Below, one piece after another: positions 1-5,626 of a DNA stretch of 5,792 bases. The DNA comes from an uncultured Blautia sp. (GTDB lineage Bacteria > Bacillota > Clostridia > Lachnospirales > Lachnospiraceae), in assembly GCA_900551465.1 (NCBI GenBank), contig URWL01000148.1, positions 1 through 5,792 on the forward strand. The letters are read 5' to 3'. Within the stretch, counting starts at the first letter, position 1, and the number at the start of each line of letters is the position of its first letter. The position numbers were made by a program, and so were the translations under genes. The notes beneath the pieces were generated by a model. It did not search any database. It was not told where the DNA came from and was given only the letters and a program-made list of their open reading frames with translations.

Positions 1-752
1 AAAATGGGGCTAAGGCTATGGGGCGCCCTCAGGGCAATTATATTACCATAGAAGCCCCTGATCTGTCAGCTTCTGATGAAGATTATCACAGGGAAATATC
101 TGAGGAGATTGCAAAGCATCTTCACAGACTGATCAATCTGGACAGAGAAACCTCGGTTCTGGTAGTGGGACTGGGGAATCAGGGAATCACCGCAGACTCA
201 CTGGGACCTCTTGTGATAGACAATCTTCGTATGACGCGGCATATCATACGGGAATATGGATTGAAAAGCAACGGAAAAGAAATTTTGCACCAGGTCAGCG
301 GGATCATCCCCGGGGTAATGGCTCAGACAGGGATGGAAACATCGGAGATCATTCAGGGAGTGACGGCAGAAACAAAGCCGGATGTAGTCATTGCAGTAGA
401 TGCGCTGGCCGCCCGCAGTGTCCGGAGGCTGAACAGGACAGTTCAGATCACAGATACTGGTATTCATCCGGGGTCCGGAGTGGGAAATCACAGAAACGGG
501 CTTACAGAAGAGAACCTTCAGGTAAAAGTGATCGGCATAGGCGTTCCTACGGTGGTGGATGCCGCAACCATCGTTCATGATTCCATGGCACATCTTCTGG
601 ATACACTGGAAGAACAGGAACAGAAAGAATTTCTGGAGGAAATGATATCACCAAATCTGTATAGTATGTTTGTTACGCCAAAGGATGTAGATGAGACCGT
701 GAAATATCTTAGTTTTACTATATCAGAAGGGCTGAATCTGGCATTTTCTTAA
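1..752 (+). CDS. gpr: GPR germination protease (spore protease), 5' partial
   Basis: This is the aspartate protease (peptidase family A25) that degrades small acid-soluble spore proteins when a spore germinates; in Bacillus it is made as a zymogen in the forespore. The reading frame is open to the left edge (first full codon at 3), and the residues before the ATG at 18 (NGAKA) continue the family sequence, so that ATG is internal and the N-terminal part is missing. Counting from Met at 18, visible family blocks are GRPQGNYITIEAP (2-14), GLGNQGITADSLGP (51-64), AVDALAAR (126-133) and DTGIHPGSGVGN (146-157). Asp60 and Asp128 lie where the two essential aspartates of Bacillus megaterium GPR (D127 and D193) are expected, and their spacing is similar (68 versus 66). 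The C-terminus looks complete. spoIIP follows after 59 nt with no terminator between, so read-through is likely. The identification is firm; the start cannot be seen. Confidence 0.97.
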   Translation, partial: NGAKAMGRPQGNYITIEAPDLSASDEDYHREISEEIAKHLHRLINLDRETSVLVVGLGNQGITADSLGPLVIDNLRMTRHIIREYGLKSNGKEILHQVSGIIPGVMAQTGMETSEIIQGVTAETKPDVVIAVDALAARSVRRLNRTVQITDTGIHPGSGVGNHRNGLTEENLQVKVIGIGVPTVVDAATIVHDSMAHLLDTLEEQEQKEFLEEMISPNLYSMFVTPKDVDETVKYLSFTISEGLNLAFS

Positions 753-762
753 AGCGGTACAG

Positions 763-791
763 TCATAATCACTGTTATTGTGTCATAGGAT
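763..791 (+). promoter_or_regulatory. Putative sigma-E-type promoter of spoIIP
   Basis: TCATAAT at 763-769 resembles the sigma-E -35 element (6 of 7 to TCATATT). CATAGGAT at 784-791 resembles the -10 (6 of 8 to CATACAAT). The 14-nt spacing fits the sigma-E norm. The predicted start is near 797-799, giving a very short leader before the Shine-Dalgarno site. In Bacillus subtilis spoIIP is a sigma-E (mother-cell) gene with its own promoter downstream of gpr, which supports the call. It rests on motif match alone. Confidence 0.5.
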
Positions 792-817
792 ACTTTGAAA
801 GAGGTGATCCTATGACA
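781..817 (+). promoter_or_regulatory. Perfect 11-bp inverted repeat over the spoIIP start codon
   Basis: TGTCATAGGAT (781-791) and ATCCTATGACA (807-817) are exact reverse complements separated by 15 nt. In RNA the 3' arm contains the spoIIP AUG (812-814) and the tail of the Shine-Dalgarno site; the rest of that site lies in the loop. CTT at 793-795 can also pair with AAG at 799-801, extending the fold. The 5' arm overlaps the putative promoter -10 (784-791), so only mRNA started upstream would carry both arms. The repeat is seen directly; translation control is inferred. A protein-binding operator is the alternative. Confidence 0.7.
802..809 (+). promoter_or_regulatory. Strong Shine-Dalgarno site of spoIIP
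   Basis: AGGTGATC is complementary over eight bases to the 3' end of 16S rRNA (GATCACCT). With the AGG part about 7 nt before the ATG at 812, it fixes the spoIIP start. It lies mostly in the loop of the 781-817 inverted repeat, and its last three bases are in the stem. Confidence 0.85.
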
Positions 818-2044
818 AAGCTCCAGAAAGCATGCTGTATTATCATGAGTTTATGTTTTTGGGCAGTTCTGGCTGTCATGCCAGACCCCTTTTTTATGAG
901 AGGAAATGCATACAGGCAGTTTCCTCTTTATTGTTTTCTGGAGAAAAAAGCCAGAAGTGTTCCAGAGAGAGAAGATCCGGAAACCTATGAGAAGCTGATG
1001 GAAGGGAACGCTGCATATCTGGCAAAACAGATGGAAAAAGAAAACAGGAACCTGGATATAGAGACAGCGCCGGAAATTCAGGACATGCCGTCTCAGGAGC
1101 AGGAGAAAGAAGAGCATATTCAGCCGGCAGAAAATAAAAAAAAGACGGAAATAACAGAAGCTCCTTCGGTGACAGAAATACCTGCAGTAACAGAAACACC
1201 TGCAGCAACAGAAGCGCCTGCAGTAACAGCTGCTCCTGTTCTGGCTCAGATCCAGCCGGCTCCGGTGATCGACCTGGCACCGGAAACTCTTGCAGATTAT
1301 GATTATCTGTTGAATAATTTTTTTATTATAGATGAAAATACCGATACAAATCCGGAACAGCTGAATGCGAAAAGATTTCTGGAAAAGGATCTTACCATAA
1401 ATAAGAATCCCGATAATCCACAGATCCTTATTTATCACAGCCACACGCAGGAAACCTTTGCGGATTCCCGGGAAGGGGAGATTGCAGATACCATTGTGGG
1501 AGTGGGAGATCATCTTGAAAAAATCCTTACTGATACCTATGGTTATCAGGTGCTTCATATAACAGAGCAGTTTGATATGGCCGGCGGGCAGCTTGACCGC
1601 AGTGCGGCCTATGATTACGCGCGTCCTTATATAGAAAAAATTCTTGCAGAAAATCCTTCCACAGAAGTGATCATAGACCTTCACAGAGATGGAGTGCCGG
1701 AGGATCGTCATCTGGTCACTACGATCAATGGAAAACCAACGGCACAGATCATGTTTTATAATGGTCTTAGCTATACACGCTCTCAGGGAACGGTAGATTA
1801 TCTGCCGAATCCCTACATAGAAGATAATCTTGCTTTTTCTTTTCAGATGGAATACCAGGCTGCACAGTATTATCCGGATTTTTACAGAGGCATCTATCTG
1901 TCCGGGCTGAGATATAACCTGCATCTGAGAAAAAGATCGGTTCTTTTGGAAGCAGGAGCACAGACAAATACAGTGCAGGAGGTTAAAAATGCAATGGAAC
2001 CTTTTGCAGACATTCTGGATCGGGTGCTGAGGGGAGAGAAATAA
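812..2044 (+). CDS. spoIIP: Stage II sporulation protein P, engulfment peptidoglycan hydrolase
   Basis: SpoIIP is a membrane-anchored peptidoglycan amidase/endopeptidase that acts with SpoIID and SpoIIM in the mother cell to thin septal wall and drive engulfment of the forespore. The 410-residue product has an N-terminal hydrophobic anchor (about 7-24), an acidic, Gln/Glu-rich linker (about 50-110), a tandem Thr/Pro repeat (115-144), and a C-terminal SpoIIP catalytic domain (about 200-405). Visible catalytic blocks are LIYHSHTQETF (206-216; His209 and His211), IIDLHRDG (287-294; His291) and LLEAGAQTNT (378-387; Glu380). These fit the zinc-ligand histidines and catalytic glutamate of amidase-like enzymes; the assignment of individual residues is by analogy. 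The start at 812 has an excellent Shine-Dalgarno site and gives a proper anchor. It sits between gpr and lepA as in many Firmicutes, here without yqxA after it. A sigma-E-like promoter and a start-codon hairpin suggest tight control. Confidence 0.97.
   Translation: MTKLQKACCIIMSLCFWAVLAVMPDPFFMRGNAYRQFPLYCFLEKKARSVPEREDPETYEKLMEGNAAYLAKQMEKENRNLDIETAPEIQDMPSQEQEKEEHIQPAENKKKTEITEAPSVTEIPAVTETPAATEAPAVTAAPVLAQIQPAPVIDLAPETLADYDYLLNNFFIIDENTDTNPEQLNAKRFLEKDLTINKNPDNPQILIYHSHTQETFADSREGEIADTIVGVGDHLEKILTDTYGYQVLHITEQFDMAGGQLDRSAAYDYARPYIEKILAENPSTEVIIDLHRDGVPEDRHLVTTINGKPTAQIMFYNGLSYTRSQGTVDYLPNPYIEDNLAFSFQMEYQAAQYYPDFYRGIYLSGLRYNLHLRKRSVLLEAGAQTNTVQEVKNAMEPFADILDRVLRGEK
1154..1243 (+). repeat. 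18-bp tandem repeat encoding T-E-x-P-A-V hexapeptides in spoIIP
   Basis: Five consecutive 18-bp units encode TEAPSV, TEIPAV, TETPAA, TEAPAV and the degenerate TAAPVL (SpoIIP residues 115-144). Units 2-4 are nearly identical in DNA (ACAGAAxxxCCTGCAGyA). The repeat lies in the linker between membrane anchor and catalytic domain, so unit number can change without breaking the frame. It probably acts as an extended spacer reaching through the wall (inference). Confidence 0.85.
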
Positions 2045-2136
2045 GAAAATAGAGAGTTCAAAATATATTTGTCTGCGTGGTTCTGGCAACAAACAGAATT
2101 TTGGCGAAAGTTTTCTGAATTAATAAAAAAACAGGC

Positions 2137-2165
2137 TTGAAAGCTGGAACATACGTTTGTATAAT
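2137..2165 (+). promoter_or_regulatory. Sigma-A promoter P1 upstream of lepA
   Basis: TTGAAA (2137-2142) and TATAAT (2160-2165) are separated by the ideal 17 nt, with an A/T-rich tract just upstream that could serve as an UP element. The predicted start is near 2172. The spacer holds an SOS box, so repressor and polymerase would compete directly. The promoter points to lepA; no other gene starts nearby. Confidence 0.8.
2146..2159 (+). promoter_or_regulatory. LexA (DinR) SOS box
   Basis: GGAACATACGTTTG matches the Bacillus LexA consensus CGAACRNRYGTTYG at 13 of 14 positions; only the first base differs. It fills the spacer of promoter P1, a standard position for LexA repression. LexA binding is expected to block P1 until DNA damage triggers RecA-stimulated LexA cleavage. 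The match is seen directly; regulation is inferred. The likely SOS target of this transcript is uvrA, 3.5 kb downstream. Confidence 0.75.
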
Positions 2166-2224
2166 GGAAACAGATACAAAAAACACTCTGAAAACGGTGC
2201 TGGGACACAGGGAAACACGAGAGG

Positions 2225-2350
2225 ATGTATAGACTTGATGCAGATACCTATGCTATAATGAGGCACGAATGCCATGAAAACATGGCTGTTGTGACGGAGA
2301 GAACAGCAGCGAAATATATAGTAAATAAGAGGAGGAAGACTGCGGAATGA
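2225..2350 (+). CDS. Doubtful 41-codon ORF overlapping the lepA start
   Basis: An ATG at 2225 opens 41 codons ending in TGA at 2348-2350, which overlaps the lepA ATG (2347) as ATGA, the classic translational-coupling arrangement. The product would be short and basic near its end (NKRRK) with no recognisable family, signal peptide or membrane segment. Against it: the Shine-Dalgarno-like GAGAGG touches the ATG with no spacer, and promoter P2 lies inside it, so only P1 transcripts could encode it in full. An internal ATG at 2282 would give a 22-residue version. It may be chance. Confidence 0.2.
   Translation: MYRLDADTYAIMRHECHENMAVVTERTAAKYIVNKRRKTAE
2230..2259 (+). promoter_or_regulatory. Extended -10 promoter P2 of lepA
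   Basis: TGCTATAAT (2251-2259) is a perfect extended -10 (TGnTATAAT). A weak -35, TAGACT (2230-2235, 4 of 6 to TTGACA), lies 18 nt upstream. The predicted start is near 2266, giving a lepA leader of about 80 nt. It has no SOS box, so it would supply constitutive lepA expression independent of P1. Confidence 0.65.
2271..2307 (+). promoter_or_regulatory. Hairpins in the lepA leader
   Basis: GCCATG (2271-2276) and CATGGC (2281-2286) form a perfect 6-bp stem with an AAAA loop. GCTGTT (2285-2290) and AACAGC (2302-2307) form another 6-bp stem with an 11-nt loop, sharing two bases with the first. On longer P1 transcripts GGCA (2262-2265) could instead pair with TGCC (2270-2273), competing with the first stem. 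There is no T-tract, so these are not terminators. They may stabilise the 5' end; a regulatory role is unproven. Confidence 0.4.
2330..2335 (+). promoter_or_regulatory. Shine-Dalgarno site of lepA with long spacing
   Basis: AGGAGG is a consensus site, but it ends 11 nt before the lepA ATG at 2347, longer than the usual 5-9 nt. No closer in-frame start fits, and the protein from 2347 begins exactly as LepA proteins do. Confidence 0.7.
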
Positions 2351-4155
2351 CAGATCAGAGCAAGATTCGAAATTTCTGCATTATTGCACATATCGACCAC
2401 GGTAAGTCCACACTGGCTGACCGTATTATTGAAAAAACAGGACTTCTGACCCAGAGGGAGATGCAGTCCCAGATCCTGGATAATATGGATCTGGAGCGGG
2501 AGCGTGGGATCACGATAAAATCTCAGGCGGTTCGTATCGTATACAGAGCAAATGATGGGGAAGAATATATTTTTAACCTGATCGATACCCCCGGACATGT
2601 GGATTTTAATTATGAGGTGTCCAGGAGTCTTGCCGCCTGTGACGGTGCGATCCTTGTTGTAGATGCTGCTCAGGGAATTGAGGCTCAGACTCTGGCAAAT
2701 GTATATCTGGCTTTGGAACATAACCTTGATGTACTTCCTGTGATCAACAAGATTGATCTTCCAAGTGCGGAGCCGGATCGTGTGATCAATGAGATTGAGG
2801 ATGTGATCGGGCTGGAAGCACAGGATGCACCACAGATCTCAGCTAAGACAGGTTTAAATATCGAAGATGTACTGGAACAGATCGTGGAGAAGATACCGGC
2901 ACCTAATGGAAATCCGGATGCTCCTCTGAAAGCTTTGATCTTTGATTCCATTTATGACTCCTATAAAGGTGTTATCGTATTCTGCAGGCTGATGGACGGA
3001 AGGGTAAAAAAAGGAACTACCGTTAAGATGATGGCTACTGGCTTTACCGCAGAAGTGGTGGAAGTAGGATATTTTGGCGCAGGACGTTTTATCCCATGTG
3101 ATGAGCTGAGCGCAGGTATGGTAGGGTACTTTACAGCAAGTATCAAAAATGTCAGTGATACCCGTGTAGGTGATACAGTGACGGATGTGGCAAATCCATG
3201 TGCAGAAGCTCTTCCGGGCTATAAAAAAGTACAGCCTATGGTCTACTGTGGACTTTACCCGGCGGATGGAGCAAAATACGGAGATCTTAGAGATGCTCTG
3301 GAAAAGCTGCAGCTGAACGATGCCTCTCTTTTCTATGAGCCGGAGACGTCAGTGGCTCTTGGATTCGGTTTCCGCTGTGGTTTTCTGGGACTTCTCCATC
3401 TGGAAATCATTCAGGAGAGACTGGAAAGAGAGTATAATCTTGACCTTGTAACAACAGCTCCTGGCGTTATTTATAAAGTGTATAAAACAAATGGAGATAT
3501 GATTGAGCTTACAAACCCGTCTAATCTTCCGGATCCTTCTGAAATCGAATATATGGAGGAGCCTATGGTTAATGCAGAGATCATGGTGACTACAGAGTTT
3601 ATCGGTGCGATCATGGATCTTTGCCAGGAACGCCGCGGACAGTATATCGGTATGGATTATATGGAAGAAACCCGTGCTCTTCTGAAATATAAGCTTCCTC
3701 TTAATGAGATTATTTATGACTTTTTTGATGCCCTTAAATCACGTTCCAGAGGCTATGCTTCTCTGGACTATGATCTTTGCGGCTATGAACGCAGTGAACT
3801 TGTCAAACTGGATATCCTTGTAAACAAGGAAGAAGTAGATGCGCTTTCCTTTATTGTACATGCAGAAACTGCCTATGAGAGAGGGCGGAAGATGTGCGAG
3901 AAGCTGAAAGAGGAAATTCCCAGACAGCTTTTTGAGATCCCTATACAGGCAGCAGTGGGAAGCAAGATCATTGCCAGAGAGACTGTCAGAGCCATGCGCA
4001 AGGACGTACTTGCCAAGTGTTATGGCGGTGATATCAGCCGTAAGAAGAAGCTTCTTGAAAAACAGAAAGAAGGTAAAAAACGTATGCGCCAGGTCGGAAA
4101 TGTAGAGATTCCGCAGAAGGCATTTATGAGTGTTCTTAAACTTGATGAAAAGTAA
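2347..4155 (+). CDS. lepA: Elongation factor 4 (LepA), ribosome-associated GTPase
   Basis: LepA/EF4 is a translational GTPase related to EF-G that binds ribosomes and is linked to back-translocation, stress tolerance and 30S assembly. The 602-residue length is normal for the family. GTPase motifs are all present: G1 AHIDHGKST (14-22), G2 in [10 protein letters not shown] (51-60), G3 DTPGH (80-84, with the catalytic histidine His84), G4 NKID (134-137) and G5 SAK (165-167). EF-G-like domains follow, and the LepA-specific C-terminal domain ends with the conserved block [15 protein letters not shown]. The gene lies after spoIIP, as in many Firmicutes, and is followed after 31 nt by a lipoprotein gene with no terminator. 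Two upstream promoters, one with a LexA box, suggest basal plus damage-inducible expression. Nothing in the protein appears broken. The identification is essentially certain. Confidence 0.99.
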   Translation: MTDQSKIRNFCIIAHIDHGKSTLADRIIEKTGLLTQREMQSQILDNMDLERERGITIKSQAVRIVYRANDGEEYIFNLIDTPGHVDFNYEVSRSLAACDGAILVVDAAQGIEAQTLANVYLALEHNLDVLPVINKIDLPSAEPDRVINEIEDVIGLEAQDAPQISAKTGLNIEDVLEQIVEKIPAPNGNPDAPLKALIFDSIYDSYKGVIVFCRLMDGRVKKGTTVKMMATGFTAEVVEVGYFGAGRFIPCDELSAGMVGYFTASIKNVSDTRVGDTVTDVANPCAEALPGYKKVQPMVYCGLYPADGAKYGDLRDALEKLQLNDASLFYEPETSVALGFGFRCGFLGLLHLEIIQERLEREYNLDLVTTAPGVIYKVYKTNGDMIELTNPSNLPDPSEIEYMEEPMVNAEIMVTTEFIGAIMDLCQERRGQYIGMDYMEETRALLKYKLPLNEIIYDFFDALKSRSRGYASLDYDLCGYERSELVKLDILVNKEEVDALSFIVHAETAYERGRKMCEKLKEEIPRQLFEIPIQAAVGSKIIARETVRAMRKDVLAKCYGGDISRKKKLLEKQKEGKKRMRQVGNVEIPQKAFMSVLKLDEK

Positions 4156-4186
4156 GCAGTCCCTGATGGATAAAGAAGGTAAAAAA

Positions 4187-4441
4187 ATGAAAAAAATCAC
4201 AGCAAAAAAAATCACAGTCCTTTCCGTTTTGTTTCTTTGTGTTTTTTTGTCCGGCTGCGGCTGTGGAAAGAAGAAAAAAGACCCGGCAGGAGAGCAGGTT
4301 CTGAAGATCAGTATTACACCGGAGCCTTCTCCTACGCCTAAGCCGGAAGAGGTAAATCAGGATGCTGTAGTAACAAATGGAAATATTACGATGGTAAATG
4401 AATATCTGACAAAGCAGGGAAGAAGTACAGATGAGGAATAA
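4187..4441 (+). CDS. Small predicted lipoprotein, function unknown
   Basis: The 84-residue product has a textbook lipoprotein signal: a basic start (MKKITAKK), a hydrophobic core (9-21) and the lipobox LSGC (21-24), so Cys24 should be lipidated and the protein anchored on the outer face of the membrane. After the cysteine come a second cysteine (Cys26), a lysine cluster (28-31), a Pro/Thr/Glu linker (about 44-55) and a short tail (56-84) with no known domain. The ATG at 4187 was chosen over 4130, 4145 and 4166 because it places the basic N-terminus directly before the hydrophobic core and has a Shine-Dalgarno-like GAAGG 7-8 nt upstream; the 4130 and 4145 starts would also lie inside lepA. It starts 31 nt after lepA and overlaps hemW by 11 nt, so it is probably co-transcribed and coupled to hemW. 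I do not recognise the family. The signal peptide supports a real gene; its role is unknown. Confidence 0.8.
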   Translation: MKKITAKKITVLSVLFLCVFLSGCGCGKKKKDPAGEQVLKISITPEPSPTPKPEEVNQDAVVTNGNITMVNEYLTKQGRSTDEE

Positions 4442-5588
4442 AGAAAGAATCCCTTTGGAGTTATATGTCCATATACCTTTCTGTGTGAGAAAATGCGAGT
4501 ACTGTGATTTCCTTTCCGGACCAGCAGGAAAGGAGACACAGAAATCATATGTGCAGGCTCTTTTAAAGGAAATACAGGGAAGTGAGGATGCTCCCGACCG
4601 GGAAATCGTTTCAGTATTTATTGGAGGAGGAACGCCGTCTCTGCTGGATGCATCAGACATCAGTGAGATCATGAAGATGCTGAAAGAGAAATTTGTTTTT
4701 TCTGATCATGCAGAGGTTACCATTGAAGCGAATTCGGGAACCCTGACTCTGCAGAAACTGGAGACTTACAGAGAATCCGGGATCAACAGGTTGAGTCTGG
4801 GGCTTCAGTCTGTGAAGAATGATGAACTTCGTATGTTGGGAAGAATCCATGACTTTGAGGAATTTCTGGAGAGTTATGCGCTTGCACGCAAGGCGGGATT
4901 TGACAACATCAATGTGGATCTTATGTTTGCAATTCCCGGTCAGTCCAGAAAAGGATGGGAGCATAATCTCAGAACAGTAGCTGAGCTTCAGCCGGAGCAT
5001 ATTTCTGCCTACAGTCTGATCATAGAGGAAGGAACACCTTTTGCAGAAAAAGAACTGGATCTTCCGGATGAGGATACAGAATATGAAATGTATGAGGATA
5101 CGTCCAGAATCCTTCAGGAGTATGGATATGCTCAGTATGAGATATCGAATTATGCCAGAGACGGCTATATATGCGCACATAATTCCGGCTATTGGAAACG
5201 GACAGAGTATCTGGGGCTGGGACTTGGTGCAGCCTCTCTGATGCCGTGGAAAGGCGGCAGAGCCGGACTCCGATTTCATAATACAGAGAATATGCAGGAG
5301 TATCTGCAGTGGAGCGGCTGTCCGGAAAAAATACGAAAGAATGAGATTCTGCTGTCTGTAAAAGAACAGGAGGAGGAATTTATGTTCCTGGGACTTCGGA
5401 TGACAGCAGGTGTATCTGAAACTGAATTTTATAAAAATTTTAAGGTCCCTATAGAAGAAGTTTATGGAGAAGTGCTGGAAAAATACAGATCTATGGGACT
5501 TATGGAAAAAAATAAGGACTTCTGGCGATTCACCCGTCAGGGGATCCATGTGAGTAACCAGATCCTGGCAGATTTTCTGCAGGACTGA
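4431..5588 (+). CDS. hemW: HemW, radical SAM heme chaperone
   Basis: HemW is a radical SAM family protein that binds heme and is thought to deliver it to target proteins. It is often misannotated as oxygen-independent coproporphyrinogen III oxidase (HemN). The 385-residue protein has the [4Fe-4S] motif CVRKCEYC (Cys18, Cys22, Cys25) followed by D-F; HemN has a further Cys at the Phe position, so HemW is the better name. Other family blocks are IGGGTPSLL (64-72), NRLSLGLQS (119-127), the HemW-type HNxxYW (His250-Trp255) and a C-terminal HemN_C domain ending FTRQGIHVSNQIL. EANSGT (99-104) has Ser where EANPGT is common. The start has AGGGA 10 nt upstream and AGAAG 5 nt upstream. It overlaps the lipoprotein gene by 11 nt, and uvrA follows after 38 nt, indicating one operon. 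Bacillus has hrcA after this gene; here uvrA takes that place. Confidence 0.95.
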   Translation: MRNKERIPLELYVHIPFCVRKCEYCDFLSGPAGKETQKSYVQALLKEIQGSEDAPDREIVSVFIGGGTPSLLDASDISEIMKMLKEKFVFSDHAEVTIEANSGTLTLQKLETYRESGINRLSLGLQSVKNDELRMLGRIHDFEEFLESYALARKAGFDNINVDLMFAIPGQSRKGWEHNLRTVAELQPEHISAYSLIIEEGTPFAEKELDLPDEDTEYEMYEDTSRILQEYGYAQYEISNYARDGYICAHNSGYWKRTEYLGLGLGAASLMPWKGGRAGLRFHNTENMQEYLQWSGCPEKIRKNEILLSVKEQEEEFMFLGLRMTAGVSETEFYKNFKVPIEEVYGEVLEKYRSMGLMEKNKDFWRFTRQGIHVSNQILADFLQD

Positions 5589-5616
5589 TGTGATCTGATA
5601 TACAGGAAAGAAAAAT

Positions 5617-5621
5617 GGAGG
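5617..5621 (+). promoter_or_regulatory. Shine-Dalgarno site deciding the uvrA start
   Basis: GGAGG lies 5 nt before the ATG at 5627. Another in-frame ATG at 5615 overlaps this site and has only a weak AGGAA (5604-5608) upstream, so 5627 is preferred. The alternative would add four residues (MEGQ). Confidence 0.8.
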
Positions 5622-5626
5622 GACAA

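Larger units (their letters stand above)
2045..2346 (+). other. 302-nt regulatory gap between spoIIP and lepA
   Basis: No convincing protein gene lies here. The first 90 nt are AT-rich, with only weak 5-bp stems (TTCTG at 2081-2085 with CAGAA at 2094-2098, followed by four T), so no good spoIIP terminator is seen. An A/T-rich stretch (2118-2131), which could act as an UP element, leads into promoter P1 with an SOS box (2137-2165). About 90 nt later comes extended -10 promoter P2 (2230-2259), then a hairpin-rich lepA leader and Shine-Dalgarno site. The gap occupies the place of yqxA in Bacillus, but no trace of that gene is recognisable. Confidence 0.7.

Noticed and set aside
467..479. TCCGG-GGT-CCGGA palindrome in gpr
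   Set aside because: It encodes the conserved HPGSGVG region, and a 5-bp stem inside a gene is expected by chance.
18..752. ATG at 18 as the true gpr start
   Set aside because: The frame is open to the left edge and the residues before this ATG fit the GPR family, so the gene is truncated by the window.
851..2092. Long open frame of 413 codons on the minus strand opposite spoIIP
   Set aside because: It is the antisense shadow of spoIIP: composition is biased (runs of Cys, Phe, Arg and Ser), no family is recognisable, and it covers a well-identified gene.
2081..2118. Intrinsic terminator after spoIIP
   Set aside because: Only 5-bp A/T-rich stems are possible (TTCTG/CAGAA pairs); one is followed by just four T and the other by no T-tract.
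2124..2147. Minus-strand terminator (CAGCTTTCAAGCCTG followed by T7)
   Set aside because: The stem is short and bulged, and no minus-strand gene lies upstream of it. The A/T tract is better explained as part of promoter P1.
2164..2232. 22-codon ORF starting at ATG 2164
   Set aside because: Its ATG overlaps the P1 -10 element and lies upstream of the predicted transcription start, with no Shine-Dalgarno site.
4130..4186. Earlier starts (4130, 4145 or 4166) for the small lipoprotein gene
   Set aside because: The first two lie inside lepA. All would place extra polar residues before the signal peptide, and none has a good Shine-Dalgarno site.
4900..4927. Internal promoter (TTGACA, 16 nt, TATGTT) in hemW that might serve uvrA
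   Set aside because: The -35 is perfect but the -10 is only 4 of 6. It lies 700 nt before uvrA and the bases encode conserved HemW residues (FDNINVDLMF).
4653..5549. 298-codon open frame on the minus strand opposite hemW
   Set aside because: Shadow of hemW, with no domain, no start signal and biased composition.
4431..5588. HemN, coproporphyrinogen III dehydrogenase
   Set aside because: The fourth cysteine of the HemN CxxxCxxCxC motif is Phe here, and the HNxxYW block and shorter length fit HemW.
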